DNA from: Saprospiraceae bacterium
Lineage (GTDB): Bacteria; Bacteroidota; Bacteroidia; Chitinophagales; Saprospiraceae
Direction: 5' to 3'
Length of the DNA: 64,000 bases
Assembly: GCA_016715465.1 (NCBI GenBank)
Contig: JADKAA010000024.1
Coordinates: forward strand, 1,673,465-1,737,464
Position numbers and translations under genes: made by a program. Shown here piece after piece: positions 15,814 through 26,300 of this stretch; the first letter of the stretch is position 1, and each line of letters begins with the position of its first letter. The notes below the pieces were generated by a model. The model was not told where the DNA came from, did not search any database, and saw only the letters and a list, made by a program, of their open reading frames with translations.

Positions 15814-17013
15814 ATGAATGAACGCGAACGGCTGATCCTGATCTTACTGGCTGCCCTCAACTTTACCCACATCCTTGATTTTATGATCATGATGCCTTTG
15901 GGTAATTATCTGATGCCTTTCTTTGGATTAAACGCTTCGCAATTCACCACCCTGGTCAGTGTGTATGCCTTTGGTGCCGGCATTTCCAGCTTTATCGCTG
16001 CTTTTGCCGTAAATCACTTTGACCGTAAAAAGGTACTCGTTGGCGCCTATGCCGGATTTTTACTGGGTACGCTGGCCTGTGGACTGGCGACAAGTTATGC
16101 CTTGCTTCTGACAGCCAGGACCATTGCTGGGCTCTTTGGCGGTCTTATTGGGGCTCAGGTGATTTCCATTGTTGCCGACCTCATTTCCTATGAGCGGCGG
16201 GGGAAGGCAATGGGCATGGTCATGGCGGCTTTTTCCGTAGCATCTACCCTTGGCGTCCCTTTTGCTCTATACCTGGCCAACGCCATCTCCTGGCACGCAC
16301 CGTTTATCCTGGTTGCCGCAGTAGGCTCCTTCATCCTGCCTATGCTGATCAAATACATACCCAAAATGGACAGCCACATCGTCCAGGAGGATACCACATC
16401 CGCTTTTCATGTATTTTCATCCGTTATCCAGGATAAAAAGCAAATGGCCGCACTGCTCTTTTCGGGACTCATGTTTATGGGGCATTTTCTCATCATACCT
16501 TTCATCAACCCATTTCTCGAGCTCAACATGGGCTTCCACCGTCAGGTAACGCCATTGGTTTACCTTTGTGGGGGCATTAGTTCCTTCTTTGCCGCCAACA
16601 TCATTGGCAGCCTCAGCGACAAGTATGGCAAATGGAATACCTACGTGGTTTGCCTTTTCCTAAGCCTTCCTTTGGTAGTATTCATTACCCATATGCCCCA
16701 AATCCATATGGCCTTTGTGTTGTTTGTTTTTGCCCTCTGGTTTACCATTGCGACCGGAAGGGGCGTTTCGGCGCAAGCCATGATCAGCAACGTGGTAGAT
16801 CCACGCTACCGCGGCAGCTTTCAAAGTTTTAACAGCTTTATGCAGCAGGTGGGCACCGGGGCAGCGTCCGTAATAGCAGGTCTCATTGTGGTGAGGACCT
16901 CATCCGGAAAATTGGATCATTACAGAGATTTAGGGTTTTTTAGTATTTTTATATTGCTATTAACCCTTTTGGCAGGATATTTTGCATTCAAAAAGCCTGT
17001 TCCTGCTCCCTAA
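15814..17013 (+). CDS. Major facilitator superfamily transporter
   Basis: This is a 399-aa inner-membrane transporter with about 12 helices and a central cytoplasmic loop (around 'KYIPKMDSHIVQEDTTSAF'). MFS signatures are visible: 'NHFDRKKVLVGAYAGFLLGTLACGLA' (motif A region after TM2), 'RTIAGLFGGLIGAQVISIVADLISYERRGKAMG' (TM4/TM5), and 'IIGSLSDKYGKW' in the second half. The order recalls the drug/sugar efflux (AraJ-like) group, but the substrate cannot be read. It starts 3 bases after the DUF697/SHOCT stop, so both are expressed together. Confidence 0.9.
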   Translation: MNERERLILILLAALNFTHILDFMIMMPLGNYLMPFFGLNASQFTTLVSVYAFGAGISSFIAAFAVNHFDRKKVLVGAYAGFLLGTLACGLATSYALLLTARTIAGLFGGLIGAQVISIVADLISYERRGKAMGMVMAAFSVASTLGVPFALYLANAISWHAPFILVAAVGSFILPMLIKYIPKMDSHIVQEDTTSAFHVFSSVIQDKKQMAALLFSGLMFMGHFLIIPFINPFLELNMGFHRQVTPLVYLCGGISSFFAANIIGSLSDKYGKWNTYVVCLFLSLPLVVFITHMPQIHMAFVLFVFALWFTIATGRGVSAQAMISNVVDPRYRGSFQSFNSFMQQVGTGAASVIAGLIVVRTSSGKLDHYRDLGFFSIFILLLTLLAGYFAFKKPVPAP

Positions 17014-17068
17014 AACAGGAATTTTTTTAAATTCCGGGTTTAAAAATCATAAAATATAGCGATAACTG

Positions 17069-17076
17069 TATCTTTA
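17069..17076 (+). promoter_or_regulatory. Candidate -7 box (TATCTTTA) for the desaturase gene
   Basis: This has one mismatch to TAnnTTTG, 24 bases before ATG 17101, in an AT-rich context. The distance to the start codon is what a short Bacteroidota leader would give. Confidence 0.35.
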
Positions 17077-17100
17077 GGGTTTAAAATAAATAACCAAATA

Positions 17101-18114
17101 ATGAACGATTTCCTGCACAGTGATCTACCTGAACCCCATATTCAGCGAACCCGTGAAATCATTAAAAAGTATCCGCAAATAAAGACCCTGATGGGTCGGA
17201 ATCCAACCACTTTTGTTTACATCGTGGGCATAGTGGGCTTACAAATTTCCATTGCCATTTTTTCATCAAATCTTGCGTGGTATTGGGTATTGGCCATCGC
17301 CTATGGTGTGGGTGCCTTTGCCAATCACGCCTTATTTACCCTCATCCACGAATGTGCCCATAATATGGTATTCAAAAACAGGGTAGCCAACCTTTGGGCA
17401 GGCATCCTTTGCGATTTGCCCAATGGCTTTCCAAGTTCTGTGCAATTCAGAAAATACCACCTGAAACACCACGCTTTTCAGGGACACTATGACATTGACG
17501 CCGACCTGCCCAGTGTATGGGAAGCAAAATTGATCGGCAATTCTTTTTTGGGTAAAGCGGTATGGTTGCTATTTTTTCCATTGTTTCAACTTACCCGCCC
17601 GCCCAGGCTCAAGGAAGTAGAATTTAACAGTTTGTGGATGTGGATCGACCTTATAGTGGTCATAGCTTTTGACATCCTGATGATTTACTTTTTTGGTTTT
17701 AACGCCATACTTTACCTGATGGCTTCTTTCTTTTTTTCCGTGGGGCTTCACCCTTTGGGAGGAAGATGGATCCAGGAGCATTACCTGGTGGCTTCGCCGC
17801 AGGAAACCTACAGCTATTACGGCCCGCTCAATAAACTGGCTTTCAATGTAGGCTACCACAATGAACATCATGATTTCAGTTACATTCCATGGAACAACCT
17901 GCCAAAGATCAAAGCCATGGCCCCTGAATTTTACAGCAACCTGGTGTCGCATACCTCTTGGTCAGCCCTGGTTTGGAAGTTTCTCACAGACCCGGAAATG
18001 TCATTATTTTCCCGAACAATACGTGAGAATAAGGGGGGCATCGAAGTGAGTAAAGAATCTGAAAAAGATTTTTTTGAAGGCATAAAAATCAAAGAAACCC
18101 AGACCGTCGGCTAA
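17101..18114 (+). CDS. Sphingolipid (dihydroceramide) delta-4 desaturase-like fatty acid desaturase
   Basis: This 337-aa di-iron membrane desaturase has the three histidine boxes HECAH, HLKHH and HNEHH in the usual order among four or more transmembrane helices. Beyond the boxes it follows the eukaryotic DEGS/DES1 family closely. The N-terminus 'EPHIQRTREIIKKYPQIKTLMGRNPTT' is the lipid-desaturase N-terminal motif, and 'EHYLVASPQETYSYYGPLNKLAFNVGYHNEHHDFSYIPWNNLP' matches the strongly conserved C-terminal block. In eukaryotes this enzyme introduces the 4,5-trans double bond of ceramide. Many Bacteroidota make sphingolipids, so a dihydroceramide substrate is plausible but unproven. It is followed by a crotonase and an SDR gene on the same strand. 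Confidence 0.9.
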   Translation: MNDFLHSDLPEPHIQRTREIIKKYPQIKTLMGRNPTTFVYIVGIVGLQISIAIFSSNLAWYWVLAIAYGVGAFANHALFTLIHECAHNMVFKNRVANLWAGILCDLPNGFPSSVQFRKYHLKHHAFQGHYDIDADLPSVWEAKLIGNSFLGKAVWLLFFPLFQLTRPPRLKEVEFNSLWMWIDLIVVIAFDILMIYFFGFNAILYLMASFFFSVGLHPLGGRWIQEHYLVASPQETYSYYGPLNKLAFNVGYHNEHHDFSYIPWNNLPKIKAMAPEFYSNLVSHTSWSALVWKFLTDPEMSLFSRTIRENKGGIEVSKESEKDFFEGIKIKETQTVG

Positions 18115-18224
18115 GACAGTAAAAGTTCCTGCAAAGCAGGCCATATTTCGGGCCAATACCTGTCAATTTAATTTTAAAATTGACTATTGTATTTGCCTAT
18201 TCTTAATTGGTAAATGCGAAGATC

Positions 18225-18992
18225 ATGATTCAAACTTCTATTCAGGAGGGTGTAGCCCTCATCACCATCCAAAGACCCGAGGCACTCAATGCCATCAACC
18301 GCGATGTCATGGATGGACTTGGTGCATTTTTCAGGGAACATCAATACGATCCTTCGCTGAAAGGGGTGATCATCACCGGTTCTGGTCAAAAGGCTTTCGC
18401 CGCCGGGGCTGACATCAAAGAATTTGCCTCCCTAACAGAGGAAGAAGGGGCTGCCTTATCAAAAAAAGGACAAGATGTGTACTTCCTCATCGAGCGTTTT
18501 CATGTGCCGGTCATTGCGGCGGTAAATGGCTTTGCCCTCGGTGGCGGCTGTGAATTGGCCATGGCCTGCCATATGCGCATTGCCGGAGCGAGGGCAAAAT
18601 TTGGTCAACCGGAAGTCAACCTGGGGCTGATCCCGGGTTATGGGGGTACCCAAAGACTGGCTCAGTATATTGGCAAATCCAAAGCCATAGAACTCTTGCT
18701 GACTGCAGATATGATCGATGCAAACGAGGCACATCGGCTTGGGCTGGTTAATCATGTGGTGGAAGAAGGGAAAGAAGTAGAGACCGCTATGGGCATCATT
18801 CAGAAAATTGGCGCCAAAGGCCCAATCGCGGTCAAATACATTTTGCAATGTGTCAACGACCAGTACAATGGAGAAAAAGACGGTTATGCCTCTGAATACA
18901 GCTTGTTTGGCAAGTGTCTGGTGACCGACGATGCGCGCGAAGGCGCCGCTGCTTTTGTCGAAAAAAGGAAGGCCGAATTTAAAGGAAAATAA
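18225..18992 (+). CDS. Enoyl-CoA hydratase/isomerase (crotonase family)
   Basis: This enzyme of about 255 aa hydrates 2-enoyl-CoA in fatty-acid or amino-acid breakdown. The oxyanion-hole segments 'KAFAAGADIKEFASL' and 'VNGFALGGGCELAMACHMRIA' are present, as are both catalytic glutamates of true hydratases (GGGCELA and GQPEVNLGLIPGYGGTQRL). I prefer ATG 18225 (MIQTSIQEGV) over TTG 18207 because it gives the usual family start. An SDR gene begins one base after the stop codon, so the two are coupled. Whether the preceding desaturase shares the transcript is open (110-base gap). Confidence 0.93.
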   Translation: MIQTSIQEGVALITIQRPEALNAINRDVMDGLGAFFREHQYDPSLKGVIITGSGQKAFAAGADIKEFASLTEEEGAALSKKGQDVYFLIERFHVPVIAAVNGFALGGGCELAMACHMRIAGARAKFGQPEVNLGLIPGYGGTQRLAQYIGKSKAIELLLTADMIDANEAHRLGLVNHVVEEGKEVETAMGIIQKIGAKGPIAVKYILQCVNDQYNGEKDGYASEYSLFGKCLVTDDAREGAAAFVEKRKAEFKGK

Positions 18993-18993
18993 C

Positions 18994-19833
18994 ATGAAAA
19001 ATTCCTGGATACTCATTACGGGTGTTTCTACCGGCATAGGTCACGCCCTGGCAGCTCATTATCTTGGTAAAGGGCATAGGGTCATAGGCACTGTCAGAAA
19101 AATGCAGGATGCTACCGATCTGGATGCCCTGGATGGTTTTTATAAAATATTATACGACGTCAGCGATGCAGGAACACTGCCCCGGTTTAAGGCAGAAGTG
19201 GAGACATTGGTGGGCACAAGTGGTTTGTTTGCCCTGATAAACAATGCAGGTATTGCCATTGCCGGACCTATGGAGTGCCTGCCCGATGGTGAATTTGAAT
19301 ACCTGATGAACGTCAATGTGCTCAGCGTACGGCGGATTACCAATGCCTTTTTGCCGATGATGGGAGAGGGGAGCAGGATTGTAAACATGAGTTCAGTTTC
19401 CGGCCTCTTCAATTCTCCATATACCGGGGCATATTGCATTTCCAAGCACGCACTGGAAAGCATGACCGATGTGTATCGCAGGGAACTCATGGCCTTTGGC
19501 ATTCGCGTCATCGCCATTGAACCAGGACCCATTGCTACGAAAATATGGGGTAAGAGCAAAGGCACACTGAATCGGTTTTTAGATACGAGGTATGGAGCTA
19601 CTTTAAAAAATGCCGATCGCATCATAGAAAATGCAGAAAGAACCGCTTTTCCGGTGGAAGAAATAGTCAGGGTTTGTGAAAAAGCACTCTTTGATCCGGA
19701 TCCTGCTACCAGGTACCTCATTCACCGGAAAAAATTACTTTTCCGTCTGGTCTCCGGCTGGCTTCCGGATAAGCTGGTAGATAGACTGGTGGCAAAGACC
19801 ATGAAGGGGGGTAAAAAACACAGAATGGTTTAA
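18994..19833 (+). CDS. Short-chain dehydrogenase/reductase
   Basis: This is a classical SDR of 279 aa: cofactor motif TGVSTGIG near the N-terminus, 'NNAG', the catalytic Ser in 'IVNMSSVSGLF', and YCISK (YxxxK) for Tyr and Lys. After the active site, 'VIAIEPGPIATKIW' is the usual PG motif. The C-terminus ('YLIHRKKLLFRLVSGWLPDKLVDRLVAKTMKG') is basic and hydrophobic, as in SDRs that act on lipids or retinoid-like substrates. I chose ATG 18994, one base after the hydratase stop and preceded by AAAGGAAA. The exact substrate is unknown; linkage to a crotonase suggests acyl chains. Confidence 0.9.
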   Translation: MKNSWILITGVSTGIGHALAAHYLGKGHRVIGTVRKMQDATDLDALDGFYKILYDVSDAGTLPRFKAEVETLVGTSGLFALINNAGIAIAGPMECLPDGEFEYLMNVNVLSVRRITNAFLPMMGEGSRIVNMSSVSGLFNSPYTGAYCISKHALESMTDVYRRELMAFGIRVIAIEPGPIATKIWGKSKGTLNRFLDTRYGATLKNADRIIENAERTAFPVEEIVRVCEKALFDPDPATRYLIHRKKLLFRLVSGWLPDKLVDRLVAKTMKGGKKHRMV

Positions 19834-20088
19834 GGGCAAAAAAATGCGGTTTTACATGGGCTACTCTGACGTGTTCAACTGGTAATATGCATCTATAGTA
19901 AAAAAAAGCCTTCCATATGTAAATTGTCCTGTCTGAAAGTAACGGTGGTTAAGAGCAATTAAAAATAACTTCGATTTTTGGTTTCAGTTTTCATATCGCA
20001 ACTGTATTGATATGTAAAAAACAGTAAGACAAAAAGTTATAAAATATATTAACCTTGTTAATCCCATTTGCGGCATCTTAAAAAAATA

Positions 20089-20116
20089 ATCACCCTGTTA
20101 GGTGATATTTTTCGAA
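20089..20116 (+). terminator. Small hairpin followed by a T-rich run
   Basis: ATCACC, loop CTGTTA, GGTGAT, then ATTTTTCG. It is weak for a terminator (6-bp stem) and sits just upstream of the promoter box of the large T9SS gene, where it could insulate that gene from the SDR operon. Confidence 0.4.
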
Positions 20117-20126
20117 GTAAAATTTT

Positions 20127-20134
20127 TATATTTG
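20127..20134 (+). promoter_or_regulatory. Candidate -7 box (TATATTTG)
   Basis: This is an exact TAnnTTTG match, 168 bases before the start codon of the large T9SS protein gene. Confidence 0.4.
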
Positions 20135-20301
20135 ATATTTAATCCCTAAAAATCGACATGGTTTTGGCTTTTGTCGGCTGATTATTTTACACGCCTGGCA
20201 TAAGTTTCCGTTCTCAAATTAAGAAGGCATAAAAATATACGGTTTTGCTTATGTAAGACCGGTTGATTTATTTATACTTATTTAAAACTTACAATCTACA
20301 C

Positions 20302-23300
20302 ATGATGAAAAGTCAACGTTTTTTTTACTGCACTTTTTTTACCTTTTTGCTGTCTGTTATGGGGTCTGCGCAGGTTTCTGTGACTGTGACGGGCAGTGGT
20401 AATACAACGCCAAACCTAATGGCGAGTTACGCATCTTTAAATGACGCTTTGACGGATCTCAATGCAATTTCTGCCATGAGTGGTCCGGTGGAGCTTAGTT
20501 GTGCATCGGGATCTGAAACTGCACCATCAACTACAGGTTTTACGTTGGGAAGCGCTTCGCTGAATCCCCTATTAAGTTCAACCAATACCATCACCATTAT
20601 CGGTACTGGGGTAGTTACATTAAATGCAACTGTTGGGATTACAACACCTGTCTCCGTTGGTCCGGATGGTATTTTTAAAATCGTAGGTGCAGATTGGGTT
20701 ACCATATCAAACATTACCTTCACAGATGGTAACGTTACCAATCCTGCCACCATGGAGTATGGGCTTGCCTTATTTAAATTGGGAGAGGGTGACGGTGCAC
20801 AAAACAATACAATTCAGAATTGCACCTTTAATATGCAACGTATAAATTTTGCCACCGGTATCGCACCCATGGTAGAAGGATCAGTGGGAATATTGATGAT
20901 CAATTCCACAGCCACTTTCGCAACGACCCCTTTGACACCAGTATCTGCTGCCGGTACCAATAGCTACAATAAATTTTACGGAAATACCACGAATGGTGGT
21001 AATTACGGCATTGTCTTAAGTGGTTATGCGGCTCCTACCCCTTTCACCCTGGGCGACACCAATAACGATATAGGTGGCTCGAGCCCCGCCACGGGAAATT
21101 CAATTTTGAATTACGGAGGCGGTGTGGCTGCTAATAATGCATCTGCGGGCATCCGTGCAAATAATCAATGGGGTTTGAATATTGCTTACAATACGGTTGT
21201 TAATAACAATGGAGGTGGTGCCGATCACCCCAGCACTTTACGGGGCATTTATGCACAGGCGGGCACCAGTGCCAATGCGACGATTAATTTTAACACCGTC
21301 ACGATTAAAGGTGCGGGTACAACCAGCCAACTAACAGGTATTGACGTGGGCATTGGATCGACGGCTGCTTCCAATACGGTGACTGTGGAAAACAATACCG
21401 TTCAGAATTGTACCTATGCCACAGCAACTTCAGGTACTTTCAGGGCCATTGCGGTTTCTTCAAATCCAACTACCTTAAATGTAAGCTCCAATACAGTAAG
21501 CGCTAACACCATGGCGGGTACAGGGCAGTTTGATGGCATCGTGATGTCAAGCACACCAGCGACCTTAAATTGTAACTTCAACACCGTTGACGGTAATATG
21601 AAGACAGGCACGGGTACATTCCATGGAATTTACTCAAGTGGTTCATCCACTTCACTTACTGCCATTTTCCAGGGAAATACAATAACCAACAACCAGATTC
21701 AGGCATCGAGTGGAACTTTGTATTGTATGAGGGGTGCTACCTCTTTATATACAGTAAGAGACAACAACATTAACACCAATAGCATTCCGGCTACATCATT
21801 GACTTCCTCTAGCTTCATTTATGGTTATTACAACATTGGTTCACCAACCAGCGAAAATATTTTTAACAATGACATCTATGATTTAAGCATTGGCGGATCG
21901 GGAACAAGCACATCCTCTGTGATTTATGGCATCACTATTAGTACTTCATCTTCATCGGTCAAAAATATATATAATAACAGAATCAGAAATTTACAATATT
22001 TAAACTCTTCGACGGGTTCGGCAACCATCATTGGTATAAACCAGTCATTGGCTTTAACAGCCAATATATATGCAAATAAAATTTATGACCTTATTGCCAC
22101 AAACGGGGCATCATCATTGGTAAGAGGAATCCAGATTAGCAGTGGCACCACCCTGAATGTGTACAATAACCTGATTGGAAATTTACAGGCGTCGGCTTCT
22201 ACTTCTGGTGATGCACTTAGAGGCATAAACATCACAAGTTCCACGGCATCTTCAAATCTGAACATATCCTATAACACCATTTACCTCTATGGCACATCCA
22301 GCGGTACCAATTTTGGTAGTCAGGGCATCTTTCATACATTCAATACGACAGGAACAACAGCAACGCTGAATATGCGCAACAACATCATTTCAAATTTATC
22401 CACATCGACCGGTACAGGTCTTACAGTAGCATTTAGAAGGTCGGCTGCAACCAATTTAAATAACTATGGCACGGTGTCCAACAACAATTTATTTTATGCA
22501 GGCGCACCTTCAGCTACAAATCTCATTTATTATGATGGTACCAATAGCGATCAGACCATTGCAGCTTTCAAATCCAGGGTGACGCCCCGTGAATCTGCAT
22601 CGGTTTCTGAGTTGCCGGACTTTATTTCAACGACAGGTGCTGACGCTGACTTTTTGCACATCAATACCGGAACCTCTTCACAAATTGAAAGCGGAGGCAT
22701 TGCCATAGCAGGTATTACCGATGACGTGGATGGAGATATAAGAAATGCTACTTCTCCGGATATCGGTGCGGATGAATTTGATGGCATGGGTGTTGACCTC
22801 ACTCCTCCGCTTATTTCTTATGGTTTATTAGCGCACACTTCCTGCATTGAAAATAAGACCTTGTCGGGTGTCATAATTACCGATGCCAGCAACATTAATC
22901 TTACCGCAGGCACACGACCCAGGATGTATTTTAAGAAAACTAACCAGGCAAATACATACAATGACAATACGAATGCAACAAATGGCTGGAAATATGTTGA
23001 AGCTTCAGGAATGGGAAATTCTCCTTTTAGCTTCACTACAGATTTCTCGCTCTTGTTTGGAGGCAGTGGTGTAGCTGTTGGGGATACCATTCAATACTTT
23101 GTTGTTGCCCAGGATTTGGCAGCTACGCCTAATGTGGGTATCAATGCCGGTACTTTTGCGAGCTTGCCATCAGATGTAAATTTGACTGGTGCTCAATTTC
23201 CAATTGGAGGCACCCTTAACAAGTTTATATTTATTCCTGCAGGCTTATCAGGGTTTAAGACAGTCGGAGCAGCAGGTGATTATCCTACACTTACCGGTGC

Positions 23301-26300
23301 AGGTGGATTATTTGAAGCCATCAACAATGCCGGAATGTCCGCAGCCATCACAGTTGATATTGTGGATGCGACCATCAATGAAACGGGGGCTATAGCCTTA
23401 AATAACATCATTTATACGGGTTGCATTGTCAGTCAATATCCACTTACCATAAAACCTCAGACCACAGCGACTCTGACAGGTTCTGTCTCCAGTGGCGCCC
23501 TGATTAAACTCAATGGCGCAGATAATGTGACCATTGATGGCAGCAACAGCGGCGGTACGGATAGAAGTTTGACGATTACCAATACCGCTACATCTGCACC
23601 CACCGCAGTTTCCATGGTAAGCCTTGGTGCAGGCGCCGGAGCAAATAATAATACCTTAAAAAATTGTAACATCAGCACAGGTATTGCCACTTCAATTGGT
23701 TATGGTATTTCTGTAGGAGGTAATACTCCAGGTACAGGTGGCGACGATAACGACAATACCACTATCCAGAATAATTCCATTTCATTGGCCCCTGTAGGTA
23801 TCTATGCAATTGGCACGATGACGGGCACAAATGAGAATCTGAATATAGTGGCAAATGAAATAACTTACAATGGAACCCTGGCAAGCCTTGGCATCCGGGT
23901 AGGATATGCATCTAACAGTCTGGTGAGTCAAAATACAGTCAGTGAACAAACGACTGCAACACAGGCGCCAACAGGAATTTCGCTGGAAACAGGCTTTATC
24001 AATTCATCTGTGACTAAAAACAATATCACCAAGGCATTAACTACTTCTACCTCAGGATATGGTGGTCGAGGCATCACAGTGGGTACGGGAACTGCGTCAA
24101 GTAACCTCACCATTGCAAATAACTTTATTAGTGGTGTGAATGGTTCAAACTGGACCACATTTGGCAATTCATCAGCAATGGGCATTGGCATTGGGATGGT
24201 AGGAAACAGTTCCACCATCACAACTGTAGCCGGCGGTATCAACATTTATCACAACTCGGTCAACATGTATGGTAATTATGTAGGAACTTCTACTGGTGCA
24301 AATAAAATCACAGCAGCTTTGTATGTAGGTTCTGGAGCCACATCATTGGATATACGAAACAATATTTTTGTAAATTCATTGAACAATCCAAATGCGGTTG
24401 CAACGGCATACGCCATTTACTCAGCTGCCGCCAATACTGCATTTACGGCCATTGACTTTAATGACTATTATGTATCAGGCGCGCAGGGCGTGTTAGGTTA
24501 TATTGGTTCAAACAGGACCGACCTGGCAGGCATCATAGCTGGTTTTGGACAAAACGTTTCTTCGGTCAGTGCAGATCCATTATTTGTATCCGATTCAGAT
24601 CTTCACATTAGTACGAGCCAGATATCAATGTTAGACAATATTGGCACTCCAATTGCGGCGGTGACGACAGACATAGATAATGACCCCCGAAATGTCTCTA
24701 CGCCGGATTTGGGTGGTGATGAATTTACAGTTCCGGTTTGTTCAGGTATTCCTGATCCAGGCAATACTTTGGCATCATCCATAACCGTGTGTGTAGGGAG
24801 TAGTGTAAATTTGTCTTTGCAGAATTCAATTGTAGGATTAGGTGTCAGCTACCAATGGTATGACTCTAATGGGCAAATATCAGGGGCAACCAACCCTACG
24901 TTTACAACACCCGCGTTTGTCGTAAGTGAAACCTATTATTGTGAAGTTACCTGTTCATATTCAGGTGAAACAGGGTCCTCAAATCCTGTGGCGATTTCTG
25001 TTGTTGCGCCTCCAAATGGAGGTATAGCCACCGGTCCGGCTACCGGCTTTACCAATACCAATCTGTTATTTGAGACCACAGGTTCAAATGGCAATTTACA
25101 GTGGCAATCAGCAACTTCTCTGGCTGGTACCTATACCAATATTTCAGGTGCCACCACTGCTTCAAACAACATCCAGTTTGTCGGAGGAGGTACATTCTTT
25201 GTGAAAGTGAAGGCTTCCATTGACGGTTGTCCGGATGCATTTTCAAACATAATTTCCACATTAATTACATTGGCAAATGACAATGTGTGCAATGCATTAC
25301 CTTTGAGCCTGGGTGGAAATGGTCCTTTTTCAAATGTAGGCGCTACCGGTGAAACTGATGAAGTAGTACCTCCTGGTACAACTTGCAGAAGTCAAACCAC
25401 CTGGTGTAACAATACAGGTGCTATAAATTCTGTTTGGTTTTCATTTACGCCTGCTGTTTCCGGTAAATATGACTTCACCCTCAATTTAACGACATTTGAC
25501 AGTCAGTTTGCTTTGTATGCAGCAGATGAATGCAGCCCTTTCACAGGTTTTACGCTATTGGCGGCTAACGATGACAATACAGTACCGGGAACAGGAGTAT
25601 GGTCTCAGCTCAATCCTGTATGTTTGACAGAGGGTGTTACCTATTACCTCCTTGTTGATGGATACAACGCTAATACAGCATCCGGGTGGGGCATACAGAT
25701 TACAAAATCACCCAATGTTGGCCCATCCATCTCTGCCTGCCCATCCAATTTCACAGTTTGTGGTACCAACGTAGCCTTCTTTACCCCACCTACCGGCTCT
25801 GATGATTGCGGTAGTGTCGATATTTCCAGCAATTATGCACCGGGAGATGAATTCCCGTCGGGTTTGACTACTGTCACTTATGTGGCTACCGATGCAGAAG
25901 GTGCAACAGCTTCCTGTTCTTTCGAAGTAAAAGTAAGTCCGGAAATGGAATTCAACGCCATCGCCAATCAACCGGTTTGTGCAACTTATACAGGTAGCGT
26001 TGACTTGGAATTGGCAGGAGGTATCGCTCCTTATACATACAATGGAGGCAATCCTCCAACGACCAACCTTAGCCCTGGGGCATATACCTACTTCGTGACC
26101 GATGATTATGGCTGCACTGCAGAGGCAACTGCCTATATTGAAGCACCGGCCAATCCTTGTATTCCTCCTGTCATTGTCTGCGGCAACATCATCAATGTGT
26201 ATGCCAATCCAGGTAACCTTATTTTCAATGGTCCGGGCACCGCTGATGTTTACCTCATACCGGCTGTCGAATTGGATGGAGGTACTGTTTCCCTGCTGCC

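Larger units (their letters stand above)
19834..20301. other. Long leader and promoter region of the T9SS island
   Basis: No gene is seen. It holds a hairpin at 20089-20106, a -7 box at 20127-20134 and then about 165 bases of leader before ATG 20302. Confidence 0.5.
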
